Part shown: positions 9,870 to 20,957 of the stretch, in pieces | Position numbering within the stretch: the stretch's first letter is position 1 | Layout: each line of letters opens with the position of its first letter | Assembly: GCF_021213805.1 (NCBI RefSeq) | Contig: NZ_JAJQJI010000008.1 | Span: 124,001 to 188,000, forward strand | Direction of reading: 5' to 3' | DNA length: 64,000 nucleotides | Source: Mycobacterium sp. MYCO198283 | GTDB lineage: Bacteria > Actinomycetota > Actinomycetes > Mycobacteriales > Mycobacteriaceae | Notes under the pieces: generated by a model | Databases searched by the model: none | Seen by the model: the letters and a program-made list of their open reading frames with translations, nothing else | What the model was told of the DNA's origin: nothing | Made by a program: the position numbers and the translations under genes

Positions 9870-11196
9870 GCACGCCGGGGCGCTGCGTCGAAGCGGGCAC
9901 ACCGCGCACGCAGCGCCCGCGGTGCGCCGCACCACCCTGCCGGGCGGCATCCGCGTGGTCACTGAATACGTGCCGTCGGTGCATTCGGCGTCGGTGGGCT
10001 GCTGGGTCAACGTCGGCTCCCGCGACGAGGGTGCCACCGTGGCCGGCGCGGCGCACTTCCTGGAACACCTGCTGTTCAAGGCGACACCGACCCGCACCGC
10101 GGTCGAGATCGCGCAGGCGGTGGACGCGGTCGGTGGCGAGCTGAACGCCTTCACCGCGCGCGAGCACACCTGCTATTACGCCCACGTGCTCGACGACGAC
10201 CTCGAGCTGGCCGTCGACCTGGTGGCCGACGTCGTCCTACGGGGCCGCTGTCTGGCTCAGGACGTCGAGCTCGAGCGGGCGGTGGTGCTCGAAGAGCTCG
10301 CGATGCGCGACGACGATCCCGAGGACGCGCTCGGGGATGTGTTCCTGTCGGCGCTGTTCGGCGATCATCCCGTCGGGCGGCCGGTGATCGGCAGCGTCGA
10401 GTCGGTGACCCAGATGACGCGCGCGCAGTTGCACTCCTTCCACATGCGGCGCTACACGCCCGAGCGGATGGTGGTGGCCGTCGCCGGGAACATCGAGCAC
10501 GACGAGGTGGTGTCGCTGGTGCGGCGCTATTTCGGGCCGCGGCTGGTCGAGGGGCGCAAGCCGCAGCCGCCGCGCAAGGGCGCCGGCCGGGTGCCGGGCC
10601 GCCCGACACTGCAGCTGGTCGACCGCGACTACGAGCAGACGCACCTGTCGCTGGGCGTGCGGGTGCCGGGCCGGTACTGGCAGCACCGCTGGGCGTTGAC
10701 GGTGCTCAACACCGCGCTGGGCGGCGGGCTCAGCTCCCGGCTGTTCCAGGAGGTCCGCGAGCGGCGGGGCCTGGCGTACTCGGTGTACTCGACGGTCGAC
10801 ACCTTCGCCGACGTCGGCGCGCTGTCGGTGTACGCCGGCTGCCTGCCCGAACGGTTCGACGAGGTGGTGACGGTGGTCACCGACGTGCTGGAGACCGTGG
10901 CCCGCGACGGCATCACCGCCGACGAGTGCCGGATCGCGAAGGGTTCGCTGCGCGGCGGATTGGTGCTGGGGCTGGAGGATTCGGCGTCGCGGATGCACCG
11001 CATCGGGCGCAACGAGCTCAACTACGGCGAGCACCGCAGCATCGCCGACACCCTCGCCCGCATCGAGGCCGTCACCCTCGACGACGTCAACGCCATCGCC
11101 CGCCGGCTGTTGACCAAGCAGTACGGCGCGGCGGTGCTCGGGCCGTACCGGTCGCCGCGCCAGCTGCCGGCACCCCTGCGTTCGATCGGAGCCTGA
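9847..11196 (+). CDS. pepR: M16-family zinc protease PepR
   Basis: Predicted zinc-dependent processing protease of the pitrilysin/mitochondrial processing peptidase family. The 449-residue protein carries the inverted zinc motif HFLEH (His70, Glu73, His74) and a distal Glu ligand in VVLEELAM, followed by the second, inactive M16-like half with [15 protein letters not shown] choose the ATG at 9847, which overlaps the pnp 3' end by 23 bases; an in-frame start at 9829 would add six residues. The close coupling to pnp is conserved in mycobacteria. Confidence 0.93.
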   Translation: MPRPPAAEHAGALRRSGHTAHAAPAVRRTTLPGGIRVVTEYVPSVHSASVGCWVNVGSRDEGATVAGAAHFLEHLLFKATPTRTAVEIAQAVDAVGGELNAFTAREHTCYYAHVLDDDLELAVDLVADVVLRGRCLAQDVELERAVVLEELAMRDDDPEDALGDVFLSALFGDHPVGRPVIGSVESVTQMTRAQLHSFHMRRYTPERMVVAVAGNIEHDEVVSLVRRYFGPRLVEGRKPQPPRKGAGRVPGRPTLQLVDRDYEQTHLSLGVRVPGRYWQHRWALTVLNTALGGGLSSRLFQEVRERRGLAYSVYSTVDTFADVGALSVYAGCLPERFDEVVTVVTDVLETVARDGITADECRIAKGSLRGGLVLGLEDSASRMHRIGRNELNYGEHRSIADTLARIEAVTLDDVNAIARRLLTKQYGAAVLGPYRSPRQLPAPLRSIGA

Positions 11197-11200
11197 CCGC

Positions 11201-12010
11201 ATGGACCCCGCCGGACGCGTCGTCGTCGTCACCGGAGCCGCCTCGGGCATCGGCGCCGCCCTGGCCGACGCGTTCGCCGCAGCGGGCGCGAGCGTGGTGG
11301 TCGGCGACCTCGACGCCGACGGCGCCGCCTCGACCGCGTCGGCCATCGTGGCCCGCGGCGACCGGGCGGTGGCGGAGGCCGCCGACGCTGCCGACGGCGA
11401 AGGGATCGCGGCGCTGCTCGACGCCGCCGGGAGCGCGTTCGGGCCGGTCGACATCTTCGTCGCCAATGCGGGCATCACCGGCCCACCCGGCATCGGCGAG
11501 TGCGACGACGACTGGGACCGGATACTCGACGTCAACCTGCGCGCGCACGTGCGCGCCGCGCGGCTGCTGGTCCCGCAGTGGGTGCAGCGCGGGCAGGGGC
11601 ATTTCGTCGCCGTCGCGTCGGCGGCGGGCCTGCTGACGCAGCTCGGCGCCGCCGGCTACAGCGTGACCAAGCATGCCGCCGTCGCCTTCGCCGAGTGGCT
11701 GGCGATCAGCTACGGCGATCAGGGCGTCGGCGTCAGCTGCGTGTGCCCGATGGGCGTCGACACCGCGCTGCTGGCCGGCATGCGTGACGCCGCCGACGAC
11801 GACGGCCGGCTCGCCGCGGGCGCGGTGCTGTCGGCCGGCCAGGTGCTCAGCCCCGGCGCCGTCGCGTCGGCCACGCTCGACGCGGTGCGCGACGGCCGGT
11901 TCCTGGTGCTTCCGCATCCGGAAGTGCTCACCATGTACCGGCACAAGGGCGCCGACTACGACGGCTGGATCGCCGGGATGCGGCGCTACCAGCGCAGCCT
12001 GCGCGGATAG
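11201..12010 (+). CDS. Short-chain dehydrogenase/reductase
   Basis: Classical SDR of unknown substrate, 269 residues. The cofactor motif TGAASGIG is at 11-18, Asp36 follows beta-2 and favours NAD(H), NAG is near residue 89, and the catalytic triad is Ser140, Tyr153 and Lys157 (YSVTK). It starts four bases after pepR and is probably in the same transcript. M. tuberculosis has a different oxidoreductase at this position, so this looks like local gene replacement. It is convergent with ald. Confidence 0.88.
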   Translation: MDPAGRVVVVTGAASGIGAALADAFAAAGASVVVGDLDADGAASTASAIVARGDRAVAEAADAADGEGIAALLDAAGSAFGPVDIFVANAGITGPPGIGECDDDWDRILDVNLRAHVRAARLLVPQWVQRGQGHFVAVASAAGLLTQLGAAGYSVTKHAAVAFAEWLAISYGDQGVGVSCVCPMGVDTALLAGMRDAADDDGRLAAGAVLSAGQVLSPGAVASATLDAVRDGRFLVLPHPEVLTMYRHKGADYDGWIAGMRRYQRSLRG

Positions 12011-12014
12011 CCGG

Positions 12015-13127
12015 TCACAGCACGGCCGCCGGATCGGTGCACGGCAGGCCCACAGCCTGCGCGACGCGCTCGTTGAGCAGCGCTCCGTCGTGCGTCGACA
12101 GGCCGCGCGCCAGCGCCCGATCCGTCCGGCATGCCGCCTGCCAGCCCTGCTCGGCCAGCCTGACGACGTAGGGCATGGTTGCGTTCGTCAGCGCGAAGGT
12201 CGAGGTCCGGGGCACCGCGCCGGGCATGTTCGCGACGCAGTAGAACACCGTGTGGTGCACGGCGTAGGTCGGGTCGTCGTGGGTGGTGGGCCGCGAGTTC
12301 TCGAAGCAGCCGCCCTGGTCGATCGCGACGTCGACCAGCACCGCGCCCGGGCGCATCGCCGTCACCGTCGACTCGCTGACCAGCGTCGGCGCCTTCGCGC
12401 CGGGCACCAGCACCGCGCCGATGATCAGGTCGGCGGTGATCACGGCGTCGGCCAGGTCGTAGGCCGACGAGTAGCGGGTCTCGACGCGTCCGCCGAAGAG
12501 CGCGTCGAGTGCGCGAAGCCGTTCAGGGTCGACGTCGAACACCGTGACGTGAGCGCCCATGCCGGCGGCGGTGCGGGCGGCGTGGCGGCCGGCGGTGCCG
12601 CCGCCGATCACGGCGACGTCGGCGGGCCGCACGCCGGGCACTCCGCCCATGAGCACGCCGCGGCCACCCGACGGCGCCATCAGGTGGTAGGCGCCGACCT
12701 GCGCGGCGAGCCGGCCGGCCACCTCGCTCATCGGGGCGAGCAGCGGAAGCGCGCCATCATCGGTCTGCACCGTCTCGTAAGCGATGGCCGTCGTGTGCGA
12801 GGCCAACAGCGCGTCGGTGCAGGGGCGTGACGCGGCGAGGTGCAGGTATGCGAAGAGCGTCTGACCGGCTCGCAACCGGTGGTATTCGGCCTCGACCGGT
12901 TCTTTCACCTTCAGCACCAGGTCGGCTCGCTGCCACACCTCGTCGGCGGTGGCGACGAGCTGCGCTCCGGCCGCCTTGAAGTCGGCGTCGGTGATGGCCG
13001 AGCCGTCACCCGCGCCGCTCTGGACGAGGACGTCGTGGCCGCGTCCGGTCAATTCGGCGACGCCGGCCGGTGTGATCGCGACCCGGTACTCGTGGGCCTT
13101 GATCTCGGTCGGAACTCCGACGTGCAC
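12015..13127 (-). CDS. ald: Alanine dehydrogenase
   Basis: Reversible NAD-dependent deamination of L-alanine to pyruvate and ammonia, also able to reduce glyoxylate in mycobacteria; hypoxia-induced in the genus. The 370-residue protein starts with [17 protein letters not shown], has the substrate-binding Lys in [12 protein letters not shown] and the catalytic His in YLHLAASR, and a Rossmann domain with [12 protein letters not shown] near residue 175. The GTG at 13127 is preceded by a CATACT -10-like box six bases upstream, so a leaderless start is possible. The stop lies four bases from that of the SDR. Confidence 0.95.
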   Translation of the reverse strand: MHVGVPTEIKAHEYRVAITPAGVAELTGRGHDVLVQSGAGDGSAITDADFKAAGAQLVATADEVWQRADLVLKVKEPVEAEYHRLRAGQTLFAYLHLAASRPCTDALLASHTTAIAYETVQTDDGALPLLAPMSEVAGRLAAQVGAYHLMAPSGGRGVLMGGVPGVRPADVAVIGGGTAGRHAARTAAGMGAHVTVFDVDPERLRALDALFGGRVETRYSSAYDLADAVITADLIIGAVLVPGAKAPTLVSESTVTAMRPGAVLVDVAIDQGGCFENSRPTTHDDPTYAVHHTVFYCVANMPGAVPRTSTFALTNATMPYVVRLAEQGWQAACRTDRALARGLSTHDGALLNERVAQAVGLPCTDPAAVL

Positions 13128-13207
13128 CGCCTCAGTATGAAGATTGATCGGGCGTGATCCGCGGCTTCTTGATCTTCGAGCATCCGCGCGGAGCCTCGCC
13201 GCGGTAG

Positions 13208-14429
<1,222 letters not shown>

Positions 14430-14433
<4 letters not shown>

Positions 14434-14882
14434 GCACCTTGCTCGTCGTCCACCACACGCCCTCGCCCGGCACCCGGGAACTGCTCGAGGCGGTGCTCGC
14501 CGGCGCCCGCGATCCGGAGATCAGCGGTGTGGATGTCGTCCTCCGGCCGGCGCTCGCCGCGACGCTGCCCGACATGCTCGACGCCGACGGTTATTTGTTC
14601 GGCACCACCGCGAACTTCGGCTACATGTCCGGGGCACTCAAGCACTTCTTCGACAGCGTCTACTACCCGAGCCTCGACCACGTCGCCGGCCGGCCCTACG
14701 GGCTGTGGGTGCACGGCAACAACGACACCGTCGGTGCCGTCACGGCCGTCGAGCGTCTGGCCACCGGCTTGGCGCTCACCAAGGCGGCGGACGTCCTGGA
14801 GGTCACCAGCGGCATCGACGCCGCGATCCGTGACCGAGCGTATGAACTCGGTGGCACGCTGGCGGCGACGCTGATGGGGTGA
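14430..14882 (+). CDS. Flavodoxin-fold NAD(P)H-dependent FMN reductase-like protein (Rv2771c-like)
   Basis: Small flavoprotein candidate of 150 residues. The N-terminal VSTLLVVHHTPSPGTRELLEAV is a flavodoxin-like P-loop (phosphate-binding Thr/Ser-rich loop after the first strand), and YLFGTTANFGYMSGALKHFFD is the typical second FMN-binding loop of the WrbA/NADPH-FMN reductase group. The GTG at 14430 overlaps the previous stop. Substrate and partner are not evident; the link to dapB and a membrane protein is conserved in mycobacteria. Confidence 0.8.
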
Positions 14883-14973
14883 GGGAGGTGCGATGCCCGG
14901 CTTTCGCCGAGTTCGCGTTGGCAGCGGCGTACACCGCGCGGCGTGATCCGCGCGGTGCGGGCACGCTCGGCGC

Positions 14974-15717
14974 TCACTTTCGGAGGTGGCGGCCGAAGAA
15001 GTTCGCGGTCGCGTTCCAATGCCGCTCGGCGGCGGCCTCGTCGTAGGGCGGGTTGTCCGGCACCGCGAAACCGTGGCCGGCCGGATACATCTCGATGGTG
15101 TGCTCGACGCCCGCGCTGGTCAGCGCCTCGTCGAGCAGCTGCGCCTGCTCCGGGGTGAACGAGTGGTCGTTCTCGGCGCCGCCCACGTACACCGCGGCCG
15201 TCATCCGGTGGGCGAGCAGGTGCGGGCTGCCGGGATCTTCGGTGGCCAGTCCGCCGCCGTGGAACGACGCGGCGGCGGCCACCCGCTCGGGCAGCCGACC
15301 GGCCACCAGCAGCGACATCCGGCCGCCCATGCAGTAGCCGGTGGTGCCGAACGCCTGGCCGCTCACCTCGTCGCGCCCGGCGAGATAGTCGAAGAACGCG
15401 CCGGCGTCGGCGGCCGCCATGTCCGGGGTGATGCTCTTGATCATCCCGAACAACCGGGTTCGCTCGGCCGGATCGCTGAACGCCGTCCGCATGTCGAACG
15501 GCGCCCAGTCCCCGTGCCGGTAGTAGACGTCGGGCAGCAGCACGCCGTAGCCGTAGCCGGCGAGCCGGGCCGCCATGTCGCGCATCGTGTCGCGGACGCC
15601 GCCGGCATCGACGAACAGCACGACACCGGGCCACGGTCCGTCGCCGCCGTCGGGGGTGAACAGTTCGACAGGGCAGGTTCCGTCAGGAGTGGTGACGGTG
15701 TCAGCGACGCGCGGCAT
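14974..15717 (-). CDS. Dienelactone hydrolase-family alpha/beta hydrolase
   Basis: Predicted cytoplasmic hydrolase of 247 residues (Rv2765-like). The dienelactone hydrolase triad is visible: nucleophile Cys129 in GYCMGG, Asp184 in AENDHSF and His215 in PAGHGF. Cys rather than Ser in the elbow is characteristic of the family. I choose the ATG at 15717; an open upstream extension would run into thyA. It diverges from thyA with 46 bases between. The physiological ester or lactone is unknown. Confidence 0.88.
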   Translation of the reverse strand: MPRVADTVTTPDGTCPVELFTPDGGDGPWPGVVLFVDAGGVRDTMRDMAARLAGYGYGVLLPDVYYRHGDWAPFDMRTAFSDPAERTRLFGMIKSITPDMAAADAGAFFDYLAGRDEVSGQAFGTTGYCMGGRMSLLVAGRLPERVAAAASFHGGGLATEDPGSPHLLAHRMTAAVYVGGAENDHSFTPEQAQLLDEALTSAGVEHTIEMYPAGHGFAVPDNPPYDEAAAERHWNATANFFGRHLRK

Positions 15718-15751
15718 GGTGTCCGTTCTACTCCGCCCGCCGCGTCGCACG

Positions 15752-15757
15752 TAAGCT
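15752..15757 (+). promoter_or_regulatory. -10 element of thyA, leaderless start
   Basis: TAAGCT ends 6 bases before the thyA GTG at 15764. No Shine-Dalgarno sequence is present, so a leaderless transcript is likely. Confidence 0.5.
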
Positions 15758-15763
15758 GGCCGC

Positions 15764-16564
15764 GTGCCGATCGACACGCCGTACGAGGATCTGCTGCGGC
15801 TGGTGTTGACCACGGGCACGCCGAAAGCCGATCGCACCGGTACCGGCACCCGAAGCGTGTTCGGCCACCAGCTCCGCTACGACCTGAACGCCGGCTTCCC
15901 GCTGATCACCACCAAGAAGGTGCACACCAAGTCGGTGATCTACGAGCTGCTGTGGTTCCTGCGCGGCGACTCGAACGTGCGATGGCTGCAGGAGCACGGC
16001 GTCACCATCTGGGACGAGTGGGCGTCGGAAACCGGCGATCTCGGACCCGTCTACGGCGTGCAGTGGCGGTCGTGGCCGACGCCGTCCGGTGAGCACATCG
16101 ACCAGATCAGCGCCGCCCTGCAGTTGCTGCGCACCGACCCCGACAGCCGCCGCAACATCGTCTCCGCGTGGAACGTGGGGGAGATCCCGCGAATGGCGCT
16201 GCCGCCCTGCCACGCCTTCTTCCAGTTCTACGTCGCCGACGGCCGGCTCTCGTGCCAGCTCTACCAGCGCAGCGCCGACCTGTTCCTGGGCGTGCCGTTC
16301 AACATCGCGTCCTACGCACTGTTGACGCACATGATGGCGGCGCAGGCGGGCTTGGGCGTCGGTGAGTTCATCTGGACCGGCGGCGACTGCCACATCTACG
16401 ACAACCACGTCGAGCAGGTCACCCTGCAGCTCAGCCGGGACCCGCGGCCGTATCCCGAACTGGTGCTCGCGCAACGCGATTCGATCTTCGACTACACCTT
16501 CGAGGACGTCGAGATCCGCAACTACGACCCGCATCCGGCCATCAAGGCGCCGGTGGCGGTCTAG
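15764..16564 (+). CDS. thyA: Thymidylate synthase ThyA
   Basis: Methylates dUMP to dTMP with methylenetetrahydrofolate, releasing dihydrofolate for DfrA. The 266-residue protein has the nucleophile in [12 protein letters not shown] (Cys about 149), the dUMP-binding [20 protein letters not shown] region, and the conserved C-terminal valine (APVAV). It is followed two bases later by dfrA, the classical coupling. A second, unrelated thymidylate synthase gene, thyX, lies at 24.3 kb beyond the toxin island, as is usual in mycobacteria. Confidence 0.98.
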   Translation: MPIDTPYEDLLRLVLTTGTPKADRTGTGTRSVFGHQLRYDLNAGFPLITTKKVHTKSVIYELLWFLRGDSNVRWLQEHGVTIWDEWASETGDLGPVYGVQWRSWPTPSGEHIDQISAALQLLRTDPDSRRNIVSAWNVGEIPRMALPPCHAFFQFYVADGRLSCQLYQRSADLFLGVPFNIASYALLTHMMAAQAGLGVGEFIWTGGDCHIYDNHVEQVTLQLSRDPRPYPELVLAQRDSIFDYTFEDVEIRNYDPHPAIKAPVAV

Positions 16565-16566
16565 TC

Positions 16567-17037
16567 GTGCAATTGATCTGGGCGCAGTCGACGTCGGGTG
16601 TCATCGGCCGGGCCGGTGACATTCCGTGGCGGCTGCCCGAAGACCAGGCGCGTTTCAAGGAGTTGACCGTCGGCGGCACCGTGGTGATGGGGCGCCTGAC
16701 GTGGGAATCGTTGCCGCGCAGCGTCCGTCCGCTACCGGGCCGGCGCAACGTGGTCGTCACCCGTGACGCCGCGTACGACGCACCAGGTGCGGACGTCGTC
16801 GACTCCTTGGACGGGATCAGCGGCGACGACGTGTGGGTGATCGGCGGCGCGCAGATCTACGGGCTGGCGCTGCCCCATGCGGCGCGCTGTGAGGTCACCG
16901 AGGTCGACGTCGACCTGCCGCGCCAGGACGCCGACGCCGTCGCGCCCGTGCTCGACGACAGCTGGATCGGCACTGTCGGCGATTGGCGGGTCAGCACGTC
17001 GGGCCTGCGGTACCGGTTCCACAGCTTCACGCGATGA
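16567..17037 (+). CDS. dfrA: Dihydrofolate reductase
   Basis: Regenerates tetrahydrofolate with NADPH after ThyA; target of trimethoprim-type drugs. The 156-residue protein starts [26 protein letters not shown], with the catalytic Asp in IPWRLPED, the NADPH-binding GRLTWESLP and the [10 protein letters not shown] motif. The GTG at 16567 is two bases after the thyA stop, and the stop overlaps the start of the DNA glycosylase gene (ATGA), so all three form one operon. Confidence 0.97.
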   Translation: MQLIWAQSTSGVIGRAGDIPWRLPEDQARFKELTVGGTVVMGRLTWESLPRSVRPLPGRRNVVVTRDAAYDAPGADVVDSLDGISGDDVWVIGGAQIYGLALPHAARCEVTEVDVDLPRQDADAVAPVLDDSWIGTVGDWRVSTSGLRYRFHSFTR

Positions 17038-18242
17038 CGCTGACCGCCGCGCAGGCCCGTCGCGTGGCGGTCGCCGCTCAGGGCTTCGGCGATAGCGCGC
17101 CGCGCGGCCCGATCACCCGCGCCCATCTGCGGCGGCTGATCACACGGATTCAGGTGCTCCAACTCGATTCGGTGTCGGTGGCGGTGCGGGCGCACTACGC
17201 GCCGGTGTTCAGCCGGCTCGGACCCTACGACAGGTCGCTGCTCGATGCTGCAGCATGGAGCCACTCGGCGCGGGCGCCACGGATGCTCGTCGAGTACTGG
17301 GCGCACGAGGCCGCGCTGATGTCGGTGGAGGACTGGCCGCTGATGCGGTGGCGGATGCGGCAATACCGGGACGGCCGGTGGGGCACCCACATCGTGCGCG
17401 CCAACCCGCAGCTGGCCGACGACGTCGTCGCGGCGATCGCCGAGCTCGGACCGTCGACCGCCGGTCAGATCGAGGCGCACCTCTCGGCGGCACTGAGCCG
17501 CGTCAAGGGACCGTGGTGGAACCGCAGCGACACCAAGTGGGTGGCCGAGGGGCTGTGGGCGGCCGGCGTGCTCGCCACTGCGACGCGGGTCGGGTTCGCT
17601 CGCCATTACGACCTGGCCGAGCGGGTGCTCCCCGCGGACGTGCTGGCCCGCGAGGTCGACGACGACGAGGCGATCCGCGAGCTGTGCCTGCGCGCCGCCA
17701 CCGCGCTGGGCGTGGCCACCGAGGCCGATATCCGCGACTACTTCCGGCTGGCGGCGGGCCAGGCGAAGCCCGCCATTGCGTCGCTGGTCGCGGCCGGGGA
17801 ACTGGAGCCGGTGGAGGTCGACGGCTGGGCGGCGCCCGCGTACCTGCGGGCCGGCCAGGTGGTGCCCCGCCGAGACCGCGGCACCGCGCTGCTGTGCCCC
17901 TTCGACCCGCTGATCTTCTTCCGACCCCGGCTCGAGCGGCTCTTTCGATTCCACTACCGCATCGAGATCTACGTGCCGGCGGCCAAGCGGCAGTACGGCT
18001 ACTACGTCTGGCCCTTCCTGCTCGACGGCCGGCTGGTAGCGCGCGTCGATTTGAAGGCCGACCGTGCCAGCGGCGTGCTGCTCGTCGTCGGCGCATTTCT
18101 GGAGTCGGGGGAGGACGCGCAGCGGGTCGCTCTCGCGATGGCCCACGAGTTGGGCGTCATGGCCGGCTGGCTGGGGCTGAGCGGCGTGACGGTCGGCGAG
18201 CGGGGTGACCTCGTCGAAGCGCTGGCGGCGCAGCTCGGTTAG
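17034..18242 (+). CDS. Winged-helix DNA glycosylase of the YcaQ/AlkX family
   Basis: The 402-residue protein has the tandem winged-helix architecture of the HTH_42 family. E. coli YcaQ (AlkX) unhooks DNA interstrand crosslinks and Streptomyces AlkZ removes azinomycin adducts. The N-terminal catalytic loop here reads LQLDSVSV, the Q-x-D form of YcaQ rather than the Q-x-Q form of AlkZ. I choose the ATG at 17034, overlapping the dfrA stop. Operon coupling to thyA-dfrA suggests a link between thymidylate supply and repair, but this is inference. The stop overlaps the stop of the degenerate immunity fragment, at the edge of the accessory island. Confidence 0.82.
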   Translation: MTLTAAQARRVAVAAQGFGDSAPRGPITRAHLRRLITRIQVLQLDSVSVAVRAHYAPVFSRLGPYDRSLLDAAAWSHSARAPRMLVEYWAHEAALMSVEDWPLMRWRMRQYRDGRWGTHIVRANPQLADDVVAAIAELGPSTAGQIEAHLSAALSRVKGPWWNRSDTKWVAEGLWAAGVLATATRVGFARHYDLAERVLPADVLAREVDDDEAIRELCLRAATALGVATEADIRDYFRLAAGQAKPAIASLVAAGELEPVEVDGWAAPAYLRAGQVVPRRDRGTALLCPFDPLIFFRPRLERLFRFHYRIEIYVPAAKRQYGYYVWPFLLDGRLVARVDLKADRASGVLLVVGAFLESGEDAQRVALAMAHELGVMAGWLGLSGVTVGERGDLVEALAAQLG

Positions 18243-18430
18243 CGGGTGGCGAGCTCGCCGCCTGCCAGACAGACGACGAGAAAGCCGCGCGGTCCACTGA
18301 CGTTGCACGACTCGTGATGCGGGTCGATCTCGACTTCCATGCACACGCCGCTACCGAAGACGATGACGAGCTCTCCGGACTCCTTGACACTCGCTGAACG
18401 GATCGGCTCTCCGATCAGCGCTACGGAAGA
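18239..18430 (-). pseudogene. Fragment of a DUF6188-like immunity gene (pair C, second gene)
   Basis: The last 62 or so codons before a TAA at 18239-18241 read VALIGEPIRSASV and end [18 protein letters not shown]. This aligns with the C-terminal half of the intact gene at 19692-20063 (LLALIGDSIRRAQV to GPDGYLVVCLPSGKLAVW). There is an in-frame stop just upstream and no start or N-terminal half; 18431-18665 shows no coding sequence I recognise. By position it is the decayed partner of the immunity gene at 18666-19031. Its stop overlaps the glycosylase stop. Confidence 0.7.
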
Positions 18431-18665
18431 CTACAACTCGACGAGCTGAACCAGTTACCACCATCCGCGAAAGCGCAGCAGGTCTGAGGTTCGGTGTATC
18501 GGTCCTCGACGTCCTCGGCGAAACACCGCCGCCATCACGCCTCCCATATCGTTGGGAATATGCCGGCCGTGCACACGATCTTCGATCCCCGTCTGAGCTC
18601 GCATATGTCCGCACGGCTTTCGAAGACTCCATTACTGACGGGCGGTCAGCCATAGGGGTACTTTG

Positions 18666-19031
18666 CTAATCATCGGTGGCTATCACGAGCTCGTCGGGAT
18701 GCGGCCATCTCAGAGGTATTTCGTCGGTGATCCACGCGTATTCGAAGGCGGATAACCGCCCATCCTTCAACCACAAGAGTATTTCCCCCTGGTACTCGTT
18801 CGCAATCCAAACACAGCCATGCGTTGGGAACGGTCCGTTCGGCAACTCGACCCTCGGCGTTAAGGGGTTTACCTGAACTTCGTAGATCCACACAGTGTCC
18901 GGAAGGATGAGCGCCCCATTAAGGCTTTTCAAAAGAATCGCGCTCGCTGCGATACGGGAGCCCGAAAGAATGCAAGTCGCCATAGCGTATTCTTCCGAGG
19001 TTAGATTCCGCCAGCGTCGATCGCTCGTCAT
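18666..19031 (-). CDS. Immunity protein candidate, pair C first gene
   Basis: The 121-residue protein, with no signal or membrane segment, is a homologue (roughly 45% by eye) of the protein at 20060-20425, sharing LILPDTVWIYEVQ, VELPNGPFP, GEILLWLKDGRLSA and RWPHPDEL. I choose the ATG at 19031, which overlaps the stop of the orphan toxin end (ATGA); this start also gives the same 121-residue length as its homologue. The toxin-immunity order with overlapping codons is typical of polymorphic toxin loci, so it is probably the antidote to the orphan tip. The family's fold is not known to me. Confidence 0.72.
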   Translation of the reverse strand: MTSDRRWRNLTSEEYAMATCILSGSRIAASAILLKSLNGALILPDTVWIYEVQVNPLTPRVELPNGPFPTHGCVWIANEYQGEILLWLKDGRLSAFEYAWITDEIPLRWPHPDELVIATDD

Positions 19032-19691
19032 GGTAGAAACGCCGTCCCCAGTTTGATGACCCAATCGTGGACATAGCCGCGAACTGTAATCTGCTGACCG
19101 TAGAGCGTCACTATGTTTGTGAACTTTCCCTCTGCAGGAACAGTGCCGTGTAGCGCGTTCAGTATTTGGCGGATGGCTTGTTCTCGTCCTCCCGCAGACA
19201 TCACGACGTTCTCCAAATTGTGTCCGGGACGGAAGATGTGGTCAAGCTGCGCGACTCGGATGTTGTGGACCCACTCCGCATCGGGTGTCGCGGACGGCGT
19301 GTTGTCAGTACTCCCTTTGCGGCTGAGATTTTTGATTCGTTGCAGTTTTCGGCGTGCGCCGGCGAGGTCGTGTGCTCGTTTGACACCTTTGGTGATGTTT
19401 TTGGTGAGCTTCCAGGCGGCGATGGCTTCGGTGACGATGCGGGCGAACTTGGAGATGACGCGGGCGGCGTTGGCGGCGCCGGCGACGGCGCTGGCGCCGA
19501 AGCTGATGAAGGCGGTGGCGATCGCGATGGTTCCGCCGACGGCGAGTTCGATGGCGAAGTCTTCGAGGATGTCGGCGAGCTTTTCGCGCAGCTCGTCGAG
19601 CGCGGTCTTGTAGTCACGGCAGGACTGCGCCAGTTCTCGGCACCCGGCCGCAATCGCCGACGCGGCGTCGCGCAATTCACGCAAGTCTGGC
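19028..19691 (-). pseudogene. Orphan toxin C-terminal cassette without a start (promoterless alternative toxin tip)
   Basis: About 220 open codons. The first 119 (19332-19689) are almost identical to residues 196-315 of the intact toxin at 22382-23659. After that the sequence departs, giving a different tip of about 100 residues that starts NLSRKGSTDN, contains HIFRPGHNLENVV and GGREQAIRQILNAL and ends GYVHDWVIKLGTAFLP. The frame abuts the stop of the upstream immunity gene directly; there is no start codon, secretion domain or ribosome binding site. The stop overlaps the start of immunity gene C. The spaced His residues and the ITVRG-to-IKLGTAF end suggest an RNase-like domain, but I cannot assign a family. 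Confidence 0.72.
19332..19689 (-). repeat. 358-bp direct repeat, copy 1 (orphan cassette arm)
   Basis: Matches 22716-23073 at a constant offset of 3,384 bases with five differences that I counted, all transitions (about 98.6% identity). Same orientation as copy 2. It is the homology arm in front of the orphan toxin tip. Confidence 0.9.
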
Positions 19692-20063
19692 TTAGTCGCC
19701 GCTCCAGACGGCCAGCTTGCCGCTGGGCAGGCAGACCACCAGGTAGCCGTCGGGCCCGGCCACCACCCAGGCCTCGTAGGGCGGATCCGGCCGGACGTCG
19801 ATCCGCGCACCGCTGCTGAAGTGGACCTTCAACATTCCGCCGTCGGCCACCTGCGCCCGGCGGATCGAATCGCCGATCAGCGCCAATAGTGGACTGAAGC
19901 GCTCGATCGAATCCTGCTCGGGCGTCAGCGACGTAACGGTGTCAGCCGTCGACAGTGTGAACGGCGAGCCGATTCTGATGAAGAAGCCGTCGGTGAGCGT
20001 GAGCAGAGCGGTGTACTCGACCGTGATGTCGACGAACGTTCTTTCCGCCAACGTCAGGTTCAT
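19692..20063 (-). CDS. DUF6188-like protein, pair A second gene (probable immunity protein)
   Basis: The 123-residue soluble protein reads MNLTLAERTFVDITVEYTAL at the start and ends GPDGYLVVCLPSGKLAVWSGD. From memory it belongs to the actinobacterial DUF6188 group often found next to polymorphic toxins; function unproven. I choose the ATG at 20063, overlapping the stop of the first gene of the pair (ATGA). Relatives at 21310-21555 (deleted and frameshifted) and 18239-18430 (C-terminal half only) show that this two-gene pair was copied within the island. Its stop directly touches the orphan toxin cassette. Confidence 0.75.
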   Translation of the reverse strand: MNLTLAERTFVDITVEYTALLTLTDGFFIRIGSPFTLSTADTVTSLTPEQDSIERFSPLLALIGDSIRRAQVADGGMLKVHFSSGARIDVRPDPPYEAWVVAGPDGYLVVCLPSGKLAVWSGD

Positions 20064-20425
20064 TCCGGTTCCTCGATCTGTGATACGACGTCCAGCTCGT
20101 CGGGTCGAGGCCACCGCGTCGGCAGGTCGTCGGTCACCGAGGCGAATTCGAGTGCGCTCAGTTGGCCGTCCTTCAGCCAAAGGAGGATCTCCCCTCGATA
20201 TACGCTGTCAGTGCGCACGTACGCGAAGGCGGGGTATGGGCCGTTCGGAAGTTCAATCTGGGCGGTGCCCGAAGTTTGCACTTCATAGAACCAGACGGTA
20301 TCCGGCAGTACGAGGGCTTGCCCGAGGCCGTGTAGCAGTACTCGACCGGCAGGAATCGCCGACCTCTCGACGAGCGCGGTGACCATGGCGATCTCCGAGA
20401 ACGAGATGGGACGCCAGAACGTCAT
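20060..20425 (-). CDS. Immunity protein candidate, pair A first gene
   Basis: The 121-residue soluble protein begins MTFWRPISFSEIAMVTALVE and has the same core as the pair C protein (VLPDTVWFYEVQ, IELPNGPYP, GEILLWLKDGQLSALE, RWPRPDELDV). The ATG at 20425 overlaps the stop of a toxin-tail remnant (20422-20592), and its own stop overlaps the start of the DUF6188-like gene. This is the only copy of the pair with both genes open. I infer a two-gene immunity module whose original toxin has been lost. Confidence 0.75.
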   Translation of the reverse strand: MTFWRPISFSEIAMVTALVERSAIPAGRVLLHGLGQALVLPDTVWFYEVQTSGTAQIELPNGPYPAFAYVRTDSVYRGEILLWLKDGQLSALEFASVTDDLPTRWPRPDELDVVSQIEEPE

Positions 20426-20592
20426 GACTCGACCGCCGTCACGTCGACGCGCAATTCGTCCAAGATGGCCCCGGATGGGACGAGGAACAAGTCTATCAAC
20501 CGCATCGCCCCGGCAACCTTTTCCGGTTTGATGGGGTCCTTCTTCGGATGTCCTGCCGGTAGTCGACCACTGTCGACCAAGGGATCTCCCGA
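20422..20592 (-). pseudogene. Toxin C-terminal tail remnant in front of immunity pair A
   Basis: An open stretch of 56 codons, bounded upstream by a TGA at 20593-20595, ends ILDELRVDVTAVES and its stop overlaps the immunity start (ATGA), exactly where a toxin should end. It lacks a start and any upstream toxin sequence. The last residues resemble those of the other remnant at 21918-21992 (DELPVDVTPARS). I read both as tails of deleted toxins; the domain is not recognisable. Confidence 0.5.
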
Positions 20593-20957
20593 TCAGGTAT
20601 AAGGAGCCGCATAGCCCGGAAATGAAACATCGTCAGACCCATCGGGCGTGGCCCTTTTCCATATCGTCAAACCCACCCTCCGATTCTCGGCAGAGATCAA
20701 CCGCAAACGGGTCCCGCCAGGGGGTGCTCATTCTGCTCATTCGGTACGTTGCCGCTCGTTCCTATCGCTCTGCCACACACGCATACGAACTTCGCGTTGA
20801 TCAACCTCCGCTTCGACATAACATTTGTACGCTATGACGAGCCGGCTCGCTTCGACGCTTTGTACCGGTCCGTCGAGCAGTGACCTGCCGGACAGCCATG
20901 GTCTCCGGGGCCGTCCTCTGTGGCCGAATCGGACTTGTTCGTAAGCATCTTCCGTCA
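20593..20957 (-). other. Stretch with no recognisable gene inside the island
   Basis: Several short open frames exist on both strands, for example 20737-20958 on the minus strand, but none has a family motif, a good start or a homologue elsewhere in the window. Base composition is visibly less GC-rich than in the core genes. It is probably decayed toxin or immunity sequence. Confidence 0.5.

Noticed and set aside
18351..18653. A 100-codon minus-strand frame starting MADRPSVMESSKAV
   Set aside because: No family motif; its downstream part runs over the degenerate immunity fragment in another frame. Treated as non-coding remains.
19166..19819. A 217-codon plus-strand frame opposite the orphan toxin cassette
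   Set aside because: Gly/Asp-rich antisense frame; the same shadow appears over the second repeat copy (22712-23098), as expected for a duplicated segment.
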